From contig JAIEOQ010000006.1 of assembly GCA_019750335.1 (NCBI GenBank), forward strand, positions 558,001 to 622,000: DNA of 64,000 bases. The letters are read 5' to 3'. Shown here one piece after another: positions 1 to 8,153 of the stretch; the first letter of the stretch is position 1; each line of letters starts with the position of its first letter. The position numbers and the translations under genes were made by a program. The notes under the pieces were generated by a model that had not been told where the DNA came from, did not search any database, and worked only from the letters and a program-made list of their open reading frames with translations. The stretch comes from Candidatus Obscuribacterales bacterium. GTDB taxonomy: Bacteria; Cyanobacteriota; Vampirovibrionia; Obscuribacterales; Obscuribacteraceae.

Positions 1-1074
1 AAACGGAAGCTGGAAGAGATCCAAGCTGCTTTCAATGACCTTGAACAAAAGCTCTCAGATCCTCAGGTAGTAAACAACCAGGAAAATCTCAAGCGTATCT
101 CGCGAGCCCGGCGTCAGTTAGAGCCGACTGTGGACTCTTATCGCAAATGGAAAGAGTTGGAAGCACAAAAAGACGATGCCCAGCTTATTTTGCGTGAAGA
201 GACCGATAAGGAAGTACGTGACTATGCCGAAGGGGAGCTGGCAAACGTTACTCGTGAGCAAGTGGCGTTGGTCGAGCATCTGCGTCTGTTGATCTTGCCT
301 AAAGACCCCAATGACGAGAAAGACATCATTGTTGAAATTCGGGCGGGAACCGGCGGCGATGAAGCATCCATATTTGCCGGCGATCTTTTCCGCATGTATT
401 TGAAATATGCCGACAAAATTGGTTGGACAGTAGAGACTGCCAGTAGCAACCAGGGCGAAGTTGGTGGCTATAAAGAAATCATTCTCAATATACGCGGCGA
501 AGCCGTATACAGCAAAATGAAGTTTGAATCAGGCGTACATCGTGTACAACGAGTGCCGGCTACCGAAGCTCAAGGGCGCGTGCACACTTCAACGGCAACG
601 GTTGCCGTGATGCCTGAAGTCGATGAAGTGGAAGTTGTGCTTGATGAGAAAGACCTTGAGATAAGCACAATGCGTTCCGGTGGTGCTGGCGGTCAAAACG
701 TAAATAAAGTAGAAACGGCTGTGCGCATCGTGCACAAACCAAGCGGCATTATGGTTGCTTGCTCGGAAGAACGCAGTCAGTTGCAGAATAAAGAACGGGC
801 CAAACAAATTTTGCGGGCTAAGCTCTACAAAATTGAGATGGAAGCTCGACAAAAAGCCATTGCTGACCATAAGCGATCCCAGGTTGGCACCGGCGATCGT
901 TCGGAAAAAATTCGCACTTATAACTTCAAAGACAATCGAGTCACGGATCACCGTCTCAATCGCAACTTCAGCTTGCAGCAAGTGCTTGAAGGTGATTTAA
1001 GCGAACTGATTGAAGCTTGTATCCATGATGAGCAAAAACGCTTGCTGGAAGCTGAAACTCAGCTTGTCAGCTAA
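1..1074 (+). CDS. prfA: Peptide chain release factor 1 (5' end outside window)
   Basis: RF1 recognises UAA and UAG stop codons on the ribosome and triggers peptide release. The frame is open from base 1 and gives 357 residues. Family members are about 355-360 long, so only a few N-terminal residues lie outside the window. The RF1-type stop-reading tripeptide PAT is at residues 186-188 (RF2 has SPF instead), and the catalytic GGQ is at 230-232 within [14 protein letters not shown]. The coiled-coil N-terminal segment and the C-terminal [14 protein letters not shown] signature are also present. The stop is 5 bases before prmC, whose product methylates the GGQ glutamine, so the pairing is functionally coherent. 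The identification is certain; the start codon is not visible. Confidence 0.96.
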   Translation, partial: KRKLEEIQAAFNDLEQKLSDPQVVNNQENLKRISRARRQLEPTVDSYRKWKELEAQKDDAQLILREETDKEVRDYAEGELANVTREQVALVEHLRLLILPKDPNDEKDIIVEIRAGTGGDEASIFAGDLFRMYLKYADKIGWTVETASSNQGEVGGYKEIILNIRGEAVYSKMKFESGVHRVQRVPATEAQGRVHTSTATVAVMPEVDEVEVVLDEKDLEISTMRSGGAGGQNVNKVETAVRIVHKPSGIMVACSEERSQLQNKERAKQILRAKLYKIEMEARQKAIADHKRSQVGTGDRSEKIRTYNFKDNRVTDHRLNRNFSLQQVLEGDLSELIEACIHDEQKRLLEAETQLVS

Positions 1075-1079
1075 TTTGC

Positions 1080-1949
1080 ATGCTTTCTTTCTCCGCTGCG
1101 GCAAAATATGTCAGCCAGGAACTTGAGCGTTTAGGCATCGATCAGTCTGAAGCAAAACGCGAATCCGAGCTGATCCTTGTTCATGTGACAGCTCTTTCTT
1201 TAAGCCAGATTCTTGCTTTCCCGGAGCGCAATTTGAGCGCTGAGCAAGCGGAATCTTTGGCGCAAGTTCTTGCGCGGCGAAAAAAACGCGAACCGCTGCA
1301 ATATATTCTTGGACAAACTTTTTTTTGGGCTCTGCCTTTTAAGGTATTACCCGGTGTGTTCATTCCACGAGCTGATACTGAATCTGTCGTTGAATCTGCT
1401 TTAGCATTGCTTAGTGGACTGCAGGATATTCAAATAGCTGAAATAGGCGTTGGTAGTGGTGCTATTTCAATAAGCTTGCTTTCGGAGCTTAAAGAAGCCC
1501 AAGTCAATGCAGTTGAGTTGTCGGCGGTGGCTTATGAAACAGCTTTGGCTAACGCCGAGCTGAACGGAGTCAGTAAGCGCTTTCGCCTTGTGTGTTCTGA
1601 TTGGCGAGCATGGGCTGAAAACTTGCCGCCCCTGGATGTTTTAATAGCCAATCCGCCTTATATTCCGGCAAGTCTTGCTCCGACTCTAGCCCCTGAGGTT
1701 GCTCTCTGGGAGCCAGCGGAAGCTCTTTATGGAATTGATGAAGACGGTCTTGGTTTTTATCGTGAAATAGCGCGCTTGCCCGAGCGGCTATTTAAGCCCA
1801 CGGGCTTCGTTGTTCTTGAGTTTGGTGACGGGCAAGCAACGGCAGTCGAATCAATTTTTCGCCAAGCCGCTTGGACGGAAATCTCCTTAAAGCAGGATCT
1901 GGCTGGTAATCTGCGGGTTCTGACTGCAAGCAAAAATAAAGTCTTTTGA
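1080..1949 (+). CDS. prmC: Release factor glutamine methyltransferase PrmC (HemK)
   Basis: A cytosolic SAM-dependent enzyme that N5-methylates the glutamine of the GGQ motif in release factors. The 289 residues match the family length. A helical N-terminal domain (about 1-85) is followed by a Rossmann methyltransferase fold with the SAM loop AEIGVGSGAISIS near residue 120. The substrate-binding NPPY motif is at about 191-194, followed by IP as in typical PrmC. The ATG lies 5 bases after the prfA stop, so translation is probably coupled. RF1 and its modifying enzyme are adjacent in many bacteria. No unusual features. Confidence 0.94.
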   Translation: MLSFSAAAKYVSQELERLGIDQSEAKRESELILVHVTALSLSQILAFPERNLSAEQAESLAQVLARRKKREPLQYILGQTFFWALPFKVLPGVFIPRADTESVVESALALLSGLQDIQIAEIGVGSGAISISLLSELKEAQVNAVELSAVAYETALANAELNGVSKRFRLVCSDWRAWAENLPPLDVLIANPPYIPASLAPTLAPEVALWEPAEALYGIDEDGLGFYREIARLPERLFKPTGFVVLEFGDGQATAVESIFRQAAWTEISLKQDLAGNLRVLTASKNKVF

Positions 1950-1992
1950 AGATTCTTAAAAACTGCTAAAATTAGGGTGTTCTGATAGCAGG

Positions 1993-2877
1993 ATGAAGCC
2001 TATGGAAGATGGTGTTTTAAAGGCATTAGACCTTGAGGGCACTATCCGGGCTGTAATAGTTTCCACTACTAATCTTGTCGAGGATGCCCGCAAGCGTCAT
2101 GGGTTGTCCTATACAGCTACAGCAGCTTTAGGCCGAGCTCTAACAGCAGCGGCACTGATCGTTCCGGTGGTTGCCCGCCGCGGACAAGTAAGTATGAAAT
2201 TCCAAGGTAACGGACCCTTGGGCAAAGTTGTAGTAGATGCTTCCAACCAAGGCACAGTGCGCGGTTATGTTGAGAATTCCCAAATTGAGCTGCCCCCGAA
2301 CTCTTTGGGCAATTTTGACGTTGGTGCCGCTGTCGGTAATTGCGGCTATCTGCATGTAAGTGTCGATAATGGATTCGGTCAACCGCACACTTCCACAGTT
2401 GAATTAGCGTCCGGTGAAATTGGCGAAGACGTCAATCGTTATTTAGTCAGCTGTCAGGAAACCGGTTCAATTCTAATTGTCGGCGTACATTTAAGCCGCC
2501 GCGGCGTTGAAGCGGCCGGCGGGCTTCTGCTCCAGCTTTTACCCGATCACACTGAAGAAACAATCTGCAAGCTGGAGAATAATTTGGCTTCTTTCGGCAC
2601 TTTTACTTTTTTGATGCGCCGAGGCATGAATTTGGAACAGATTCTTCGACGAGGACTTTCCGGGTTCGAGCTGCATGAATTAAGTGAAGTCCAGCCGTTG
2701 CGCTTCGACTGTCGTTGCTCGCCAGAAAGATTTATCCAGGCCTTGGCAGTCCTGGATAAAGAAGATTTGCTTGAAATGGTGGAAAAAGGAGAAGAAGCTG
2801 AAGGACGTTGCCAATTTTGCAACGCCATTTATCATGTCGGCTCCGAACGGCTTAGTGATATTGCCGATACTCGATAA
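1993..2877 (+). CDS. hslO: Redox-regulated chaperonin Hsp33
   Basis: A cytosolic holdase chaperone switched on by oxidation of a zinc-bound cysteine cluster. The 294-residue protein has the Hsp33 N-terminal fold (substrate core with TAALGRALTAA and GNGPLGKVVVDA) and a C-terminal zinc site formed by C240-x-C242 and C273-x-x-C276. All four cysteines are intact, so redox control should be retained. Two starts are possible: ATG 1993 (MKPMEDG) or ATG 2002 (MEDG). The bases AGGATGAAG just before 2002 could serve as its ribosome-binding site. The gene follows prmC by 43 bases and converges on rpmB. Confidence 0.94.
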   Translation: MKPMEDGVLKALDLEGTIRAVIVSTTNLVEDARKRHGLSYTATAALGRALTAAALIVPVVARRGQVSMKFQGNGPLGKVVVDASNQGTVRGYVENSQIELPPNSLGNFDVGAAVGNCGYLHVSVDNGFGQPHTSTVELASGEIGEDVNRYLVSCQETGSILIVGVHLSRRGVEAAGGLLLQLLPDHTEETICKLENNLASFGTFTFLMRRGMNLEQILRRGLSGFELHELSEVQPLRFDCRCSPERFIQALAVLDKEDLLEMVEKGEEAEGRCQFCNAIYHVGSERLSDIADTR

Positions 2878-2882
2878 GTCTT

Positions 2883-2910
2883 AAGTCGGTCTTAACTTAA
2901 CCGGCTTTTT
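2883..2910 (+). terminator. Probable rho-independent terminator after hslO
   Basis: An 8-bp stem containing one G-T pair (2883-2890 with 2900-2907), a 9-base loop and a run of five T (2906-2910) lie just after the hslO stop. The hairpin overlaps the last codons of the facing rpmB gene. The T run exists only on the plus strand, so it should end hslO transcription and not rpmB transcription. Confidence 0.5.
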
Positions 2911-3100
2911 GAACTTTACCAGCCTTAATACAAGCGGTGCAAACTTTCATTCTTTTGGTCGTACCGGCAACACGAACTTTGATTGACTGCAAGTTCGGCA
3001 ACCAGCGTCTTTTGTTATGCGGGTTCCAGTGTGAACGCAGAAAAGTATAGTTATATCCGGTGATTGGACCTTTGTCGCAGCTCTCACAGCGTCTAGCCAT
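2897..3100 (-). CDS. rpmB: 50S ribosomal protein L28 (zinc-ribbon form)
   Basis: A structural protein of the large ribosomal subunit, 67 residues from the MARRCESCDKGP start. That start fits the family, and an AGGA lies 11 bases upstream; the open frame runs further upstream but the extra residues are unlike L28. Two cysteine pairs (CESC near the N-terminus, CTAC near the C-terminus) make it the zinc-binding version. The SHWNPHNKRRWLPNLQ and RVAGTTKRMKVC segments are typical of L28. It is transcribed alone, convergent with hslO and divergent from the MglA-like gene. Confidence 0.95.
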   Translation of the reverse strand: MARRCESCDKGPITGYNYTFLRSHWNPHNKRRWLPNLQSIKVRVAGTTKRMKVCTACIKAGKVQKAG

Positions 3101-3418
3101 GGCGCACATCCTATTGGGTGGGGCACTGTTAAATTTGATCATTCCGGCAAGCTTTGTCCGCGCCCACAGGTGCAAACGTCCGGTCTGATGACCAAAGGGT
3201 AAAGTATAGCATAGTGGCCAGTAGCTTCAGGATCTCTGAAGGATGTAGCAACAATTACTTGATAACCGATTTTGGTTGTAAGTTGATAGAGTCTTAACAG
3301 TTCATGGTAGCCTTTCATGAGGCCCTATCTTGGTCGCTAAAAACGAGTGAAAAGCGGTACAACTGAGATAAGGCTGTCCGAAGGGTCAGAAAAGCAGGCG
3401 GGAGACAATAAGTAACGA
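3101..3418. other. Divergent intergenic region between rpmB and the MglA-like gene
   Basis: A stretch of 318 bases without a supported gene. It holds the candidate rpmB promoter and a small perfect inverted repeat, CTTCAG-5 bases-CTGAAG (3225-3241), which could be an operator or a short hairpin between the two divergent genes. A GGGAG (3400-3404) lies about 15 bases before the MglA-like ATG. I see no RNA gene. Confidence 0.5.
3203..3208 (-). promoter_or_regulatory. Candidate extended -10 promoter element for rpmB
   Basis: On the minus strand the bases TGCTATACT form an extended -10 (TGn plus TATACT) about 100 bases before the rpmB start. No convincing -35 is seen, which is compatible with an extended -10 promoter. 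This is a prediction from pattern only. Confidence 0.4.
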
Positions 3419-3997
3419 ATGGCACTCGTAAACTACGCCATGAGGGAGATCAACTGCAAGATCGTTTACTATGGTACCGGTCTTGGTGGCAAAACTACCA
3501 ATCTCAAATATATACACAGCCAGCTGGCGCCTTCTACGCGCGGCGAGCTGATCAGTCTTGCTACTGAAACCGAAAGAACGCTTTTCTTTGATTTCTTGCC
3601 TTTGGATCTTGGTTCTGTCCAAGGTTTTAAAACGCGTTTTTCACTTTATACGGTCCCTGGTCAAGTTGAATACAATGCCAGCCGTAAGCTGATTTTGAAC
3701 GGTGTTGATGGAATTATTTTTGTTGCTGATTCGGACGTCATGCGTGCCAAAGAAAATGTAGACTCTTTGCAGAACATGATTGACAACTTGGCTGAATATT
3801 CTTATACCCTCGATAACATTCCTTGGGTTTTGCAATACAACAAGCGCGACTTGGCAAATGCCATGAGTATCGAGCGTATGGAAAAGGATCTTAATATCCG
3901 TAATATCCCAAGCTTCGAGGCGGTTGCTTCTGAAGGTCTTGGTGTATTTGCAACTTTGAAAGCAATCAGCAAACTGATCCTCAATCGTTTGCAGTAG
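3419..3997 (+). CDS. MglA-type small Ras-like GTPase
   Basis: A member of the bacterial MglA/Rho-type small GTPase family, which controls cell polarity and motility in myxobacteria. The 192-residue protein starts [19 protein letters not shown], very like family starts, which supports the first ATG over one at 3440. The P-loop is GTGLGGKT (about residues 20-27), where many MglA proteins have GPGLCGKT. The switch II region reads VPGQ, and the guanine-specificity motif NKRD is at about 140. No MglB-like roadblock partner is next to it. The gene is followed by recG, 57 bases away. Family assignment is firm; what it does in this organism is unknown. Confidence 0.85.
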   Translation: MALVNYAMREINCKIVYYGTGLGGKTTNLKYIHSQLAPSTRGELISLATETERTLFFDFLPLDLGSVQGFKTRFSLYTVPGQVEYNASRKLILNGVDGIIFVADSDVMRAKENVDSLQNMIDNLAEYSYTLDNIPWVLQYNKRDLANAMSIERMEKDLNIRNIPSFEAVASEGLGVFATLKAISKLILNRLQ

Positions 3998-4054
3998 GCT
4001 TGCTGACTGATAATTAATTGCCTGGTTCGTTCTTCTCGTTTAGTCTAAGACTTA

Positions 4055-6583
4055 ATGACGACCAAACCGACAATCGACAGAGAAACGGAAATTGCTGCGC
4101 TTGGACGTGCGGTTGCCGTAGAAAGGCGGGCTCGTTATACCAACTTTCGTGGTCGCAAAAGTACTTTTGCTGAATTTATGCGACGAATGGCGGATCGCCT
4201 GTCCAGGCGCTATCCGGCCGATACGCGTTGGTCAACAATTCGCGGACTTTTCTATCAATATCCCAACCTTGATCTAGCTTCACGAATAAGTATCTTGCGG
4301 CGAACAGACGAATTACTTGTTGATGCAGTTGAAGGGAAAGCGCCGGCGCCAGAACCCGAGCGTGAAAGCCCTCCGCCGGTGCGCGAACCTTTGGTGGTGG
4401 CCGAGGCTAAGCCCCAAGCCAAGCCGAAACCGGCTGTGAAAACAGTAGCTCTTGCTGCCGGTGGTGATCCGGGCAGTGTTGATGTTAAATATGTGCGGGG
4501 AGTAGGACCAAAACTAGCCGAAACGCTCGGACGCTTGAATATAAACAGTGCCGAAGATCTGCTCCGTCACTATCCGCGCCAGCATTTAGATTTTCAAAAT
4601 CACATGCCGATCCGCAATGTGAAGCCGGGAGACGAGGTCACCGTATTCGGTACCATTAAATCGGTCGGCGCCTATCAGGCGAAAAAAGGCAATATTTCCA
4701 TAGTCAGCGTTTTGATCAACGACGGGACAGGGAGCATTACAGTAAGCCGATTTATCGGCGGGCGTTCGAATAAATTCCTGCTTGATCGTTATAAAAACAG
4801 CTATCCGAAAGGCGCCCAAGTTATGGCTTCGGGCCGAGTGGAAAAAGACAGCTTCGGCGGACGCTTACAGCTGAAAAATGCGCAAATTGAAATTTTAGGC
4901 GGTGCAGCCGATGGCGAAGAGGAGCAAAACAGCTTGCATGCCGGACGATTGGTTCCGGTCTATCCGCTGGTTGAAGGGCTTTCATTGCGTTATTTGCGCA
5001 ATATCATTCATAACGCTCTTGAAGCTCATGCGGCAAATATTATCGATCCGTTGCCTGCTTCAATTTTAGCTGAATACGAGTTGATGCCGCTTTCTAAAGC
5101 GCTCTGGACTATACATTTCCCTGAAGACATGGAAAGTAAGGAAGAGGCCCGTAATCGTTTGGTTTTTGATGAACTGTTTCTTGCTCAATTACAGCTTGCC
5201 AAACGGCGTTATGGTTTTAAGCAAAACAATCAAGCTTTGTCTTTGTCCGTTGTCGAAGGTAAGTTTCTCAAACAGTTTCGTGAAGCGTTGCCATTCACTC
5301 TTACTGGCGCCCAAGAGCGTGTATTTACTGAAATCGCTCAAGATATGTCTGCCGATTCGCCAATGCATCGTTTGGTGCAAGGTGATGTTGGCTCAGGTAA
5401 AACTGTAGTTGCGGCTATGGCTTCTTTGATTGCTGTGGAAAATTCATATCAAGTTGCGGTGATGGCGCCAACTGAAATTTTAGCCGAGCAGCATCATCGG
5501 CAGTTCCAGCGCTGGTTGGCACCTTTAGGTTTGCGTTGCGCTCTTTTATTAGGCAAGCAAGGTGTTAAAGAGCGGCGCTTGATTCAGCAAGATTTATTGA
5601 GCGGGCAAGTTCATGTGGCAATCGGCACTCATGCTCTAATTCAGGATGATGTGGAGTTCAGCCGGCTTGGTTTTGTAATCATTGATGAACAGCATCGCTT
5701 TGGGGTCAAACAAAGATCGCGCTTGAAAGCAAAAGGTGTAAATCCGGAGCTTTTAACGATGACAGCAACACCGATTCCGCGAACTTTGGCTTTAACATTA
5801 CACGGTGATCTGGACGTCTCGGAGATAGACGAGCTGCCGCCAGGGCGTAAACCGATTGTCACCGAGTACATAACGCCGGGCAAAAAGAAGGACCTTTACG
5901 GCAAAATCAAAGGCGAGATTCTCAAAGGTCGGCAAATTTATATCGTATTTCCTTTAATTGAGGAATCGGAAACTTTAGCCGCTAAAGCAGCCACGGCAGA
6001 GTACGAGATTTTGCGGACTACAGTATTTGCTGAGTACAAAATTGGCTTGATGCACGGCAAACTTAAATCTCAAGAAAAAGAAGAAGTAATGGAAAAATTC
6101 CGCAATCGGGAATTCGACATTCTAGTTTCAACTACTGTTATTGAAGTTGGCGTTGATGTGCCTAATGCGACGGTGATGGTAATTGAAAATGCCGATCGTT
6201 TTGGTTTAGCTCAGTTGCACCAGTTGCGCGGGCGTGTCGGTAGAGGCGGCGAACAATCATACTGTTATCTTGTGGCTGAGGCGCGTTCGGAGCTGACCCG
6301 ACAGCGCTTGGGGATAATGACTCAGACCAACGACGGCTTTGTCGTGGCTGAAAAAGATCTGGAGCTGCGCGGTCCCGGTGAGTTTCTCGGTGTCAGACAA
6401 AGCGGCATGCCAGATTTAGCTTTAGCCGATATAGTCAAAGACGCTAAAATTCTTGAAGAAGCGCGTAAAGCGGCAATTGAGCTTGTTCGAGTCGATCCGG
6501 AGTTGGATACTTATCCGCGCTTAAAAGAGCTGCTTGGCCAAAAACACAATTCTGAAGCAGCTAATTTATTATCTTCGGGCTGA
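4055..6583 (+). CDS. recG: ATP-dependent DNA helicase RecG with long N-terminal extension
   Basis: A superfamily 2 helicase that remodels stalled replication forks and branched DNA. Of the 842 residues, the recognised RecG core begins near residue 147 (VKYVRGVGPKLAETL, wedge/OB region). Walker A GDVGSGKT is at 443-450 and the DEQH box (DEAD-box equivalent) is at about 544-547. The C-terminal helicase lobe contains STTVIEVGVDVPNATVMVIENADRFGL-type sequence and the RGRVGRG motif. The first ~146 residues (basic helical segment, then a Pro/Ala/Lys-rich linker at about 95-140) are absent from the 693-residue E. coli protein. Cyanobacterial RecG proteins are also enlarged at this end. The 3' end overlaps the convergent glycosyltransferase gene by 23 bases. 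Confidence 0.95.
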   Translation: MTTKPTIDRETEIAALGRAVAVERRARYTNFRGRKSTFAEFMRRMADRLSRRYPADTRWSTIRGLFYQYPNLDLASRISILRRTDELLVDAVEGKAPAPEPERESPPPVREPLVVAEAKPQAKPKPAVKTVALAAGGDPGSVDVKYVRGVGPKLAETLGRLNINSAEDLLRHYPRQHLDFQNHMPIRNVKPGDEVTVFGTIKSVGAYQAKKGNISIVSVLINDGTGSITVSRFIGGRSNKFLLDRYKNSYPKGAQVMASGRVEKDSFGGRLQLKNAQIEILGGAADGEEEQNSLHAGRLVPVYPLVEGLSLRYLRNIIHNALEAHAANIIDPLPASILAEYELMPLSKALWTIHFPEDMESKEEARNRLVFDELFLAQLQLAKRRYGFKQNNQALSLSVVEGKFLKQFREALPFTLTGAQERVFTEIAQDMSADSPMHRLVQGDVGSGKTVVAAMASLIAVENSYQVAVMAPTEILAEQHHRQFQRWLAPLGLRCALLLGKQGVKERRLIQQDLLSGQVHVAIGTHALIQDDVEFSRLGFVIIDEQHRFGVKQRSRLKAKGVNPELLTMTATPIPRTLALTLHGDLDVSEIDELPPGRKPIVTEYITPGKKKDLYGKIKGEILKGRQIYIVFPLIEESETLAAKAATAEYEILRTTVFAEYKIGLMHGKLKSQEKEEVMEKFRNREFDILVSTTVIEVGVDVPNATVMVIENADRFGLAQLHQLRGRVGRGGEQSYCYLVAEARSELTRQRLGIMTQTNDGFVVAEKDLELRGPGEFLGVRQSGMPDLALADIVKDAKILEEARKAAIELVRVDPELDTYPRLKELLGQKHNSEAANLLSSG

Positions 6584-8153
6584 GTTCAATCAGCTGCCAT
6601 TTACCGCGGCTGGCAATGATTTTTCGTTCGGCTTTGAACCAGCCGAGATCTTTAAGCATTTCTTGAGGAGCAAGAAGCTGCTTTGGTGAGCCGGCGCTTT
6701 TCATGAAATTCAAAGCTTGAGCTTCTTCTCTAATGCGTGGTACCGGTTTATGCAGCACCCAGGGAATAGAAGGCTCTTCAGCTGAGAATATAGCCAGGTT
6801 GGCATTCTGTTGTTTGGCTAAAAGAACTAATGAATTAAAACCGATCTGTTTATGTCCGTAGTAAGCGCGAATGCCCTGAGGCACAAAAATTCCGCAACCG
6901 ATTAAAGCAGCAAGACAGAGCGCGCTTAAGGCTAGTTTGTTCTTGCTCTTGAGTAAGGCAAAGCTGTACAAACATAGAGCCGCAAGCATAATCGGCAGTA
7001 CGAACAAATTGTTTTCAATCATAATGCCGATATAGCTAGGAAAACGATTATGCAGAGCAATTACACAGCCAATGCCGACAGCGCTTAAGATCCCAGTCCA
7101 AAGCAGGCGTTTCAGTTTGCCTTCATCTGTCAAAGTCTTTATTTGCAAGGCAAGCATAATAGCGAAAGCAGGCACGGCCGGTAAGATGTAAGTCGGCAAC
7201 TTAGTTTTGATTATGGTAAACAAAATTATGACGACGCTAAACCAGCACAAACAGAGTCGATATAAATCCAGGTCAACTTTTTCTTCGGGATGAGGTTTTT
7301 TAAGTACATTTTTAAAAAGACCGCTTGGAGTAAGAAAGATTAGACTCCAAGGAAATAAGCCGCCGAAAAAGACCGGAATATAAAACCAGAATGGTTCTTG
7401 ATGGTTAACTTTACCGACCATTCGCCCGAAATTTTGCGTTAAAAAGAAGGCTTGAAAAAACTCACCGGCAGTCGCTGCATTAGCTGCTAAGTACCAGGGT
7501 AAATTGATTGCCAGAGCCAGACTTAATCCGGCAAGTGGATGCAGCGCAAAAAGATCTTTTAAGATCTCTTTGAAATTACGCCGGCGTATGACGATATAGG
7601 CAAGCAAGCTCAGTCCGCAAATAATTGCAGCAATCGGTCCTTTGCAAAAAAGTCCTAAACCGAGAGCTAAATAACCCCAAACCAAATCCAATTTGTTTTT
7701 TGAATGCAAGCTTCGATGTAAGTACAAAATGCATCCGGCAATGCAAAGACTAAGAGTCATGTCGGTCAAACAAAGGTGGCCGATAATTGAAGTTAAAGGA
7801 TTGGCAAGAAAAATCAGTGCCGCTAAAAAAGCAATTTTATCTCCGGCTTTTTTGCGAATCGCCACAAATAAAACCAAGCTTAAAGCAATTGCTGAAAGTG
7901 CCGCCGGCAAGCGCCCAAAGAAAGGTGTAATGCCGCCAAGTTTATAAGAAAGCACCACAAGCCAAAAAAAGAAAATTGGTTTGTCGAGCCAGGGTTCGTA
8001 GTTCATCAGGGGCAAAAGATAATTGCCGGTCTCAATTATTTCTCGTCCTGATTCCAAAAAGAAGCTATCGGTTGGGTCGAGTGGACCGAAGCTGCCTAGC
8101 CAAGGAAGATATGTCATTAGCCCAATAAGAATAAGGACAAGAATAAACGGCAT
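6561..8153 (-). CDS. ArnT/GT83-like polyisoprenyl-phosphate glycosyltransferase
   Basis: An integral membrane protein of 530 residues with about 12 hydrophobic segments. It resembles the ArnT/PMT superfamily, which transfers a sugar from an undecaprenyl-phosphate donor to lipid or protein outside the membrane. The first periplasmic loop has the expected acidic pattern, altered to DPTDSFF, followed by LESGREIIETGNY and a WLDKPIFFFW segment that corresponds to the conserved 'EKPPL.W' region. A short soluble C-terminal part follows. The ATG comes directly after the TAA of the upstream TPR gene, so the two are almost certainly co-translated. The substrate (lipid A, glycan or protein) cannot be told from sequence. 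Confidence 0.75.
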   Translation of the reverse strand: MPFILVLILIGLMTYLPWLGSFGPLDPTDSFFLESGREIIETGNYLLPLMNYEPWLDKPIFFFWLVVLSYKLGGITPFFGRLPAALSAIALSLVLFVAIRKKAGDKIAFLAALIFLANPLTSIIGHLCLTDMTLSLCIAGCILYLHRSLHSKNKLDLVWGYLALGLGLFCKGPIAAIICGLSLLAYIVIRRRNFKEILKDLFALHPLAGLSLALAINLPWYLAANAATAGEFFQAFFLTQNFGRMVGKVNHQEPFWFYIPVFFGGLFPWSLIFLTPSGLFKNVLKKPHPEEKVDLDLYRLCLCWFSVVIILFTIIKTKLPTYILPAVPAFAIMLALQIKTLTDEGKLKRLLWTGILSAVGIGCVIALHNRFPSYIGIMIENNLFVLPIMLAALCLYSFALLKSKNKLALSALCLAALIGCGIFVPQGIRAYYGHKQIGFNSLVLLAKQQNANLAIFSAEEPSIPWVLHKPVPRIREEAQALNFMKSAGSPKQLLAPQEMLKDLGWFKAERKIIASRGKWQLIELSPKIIN

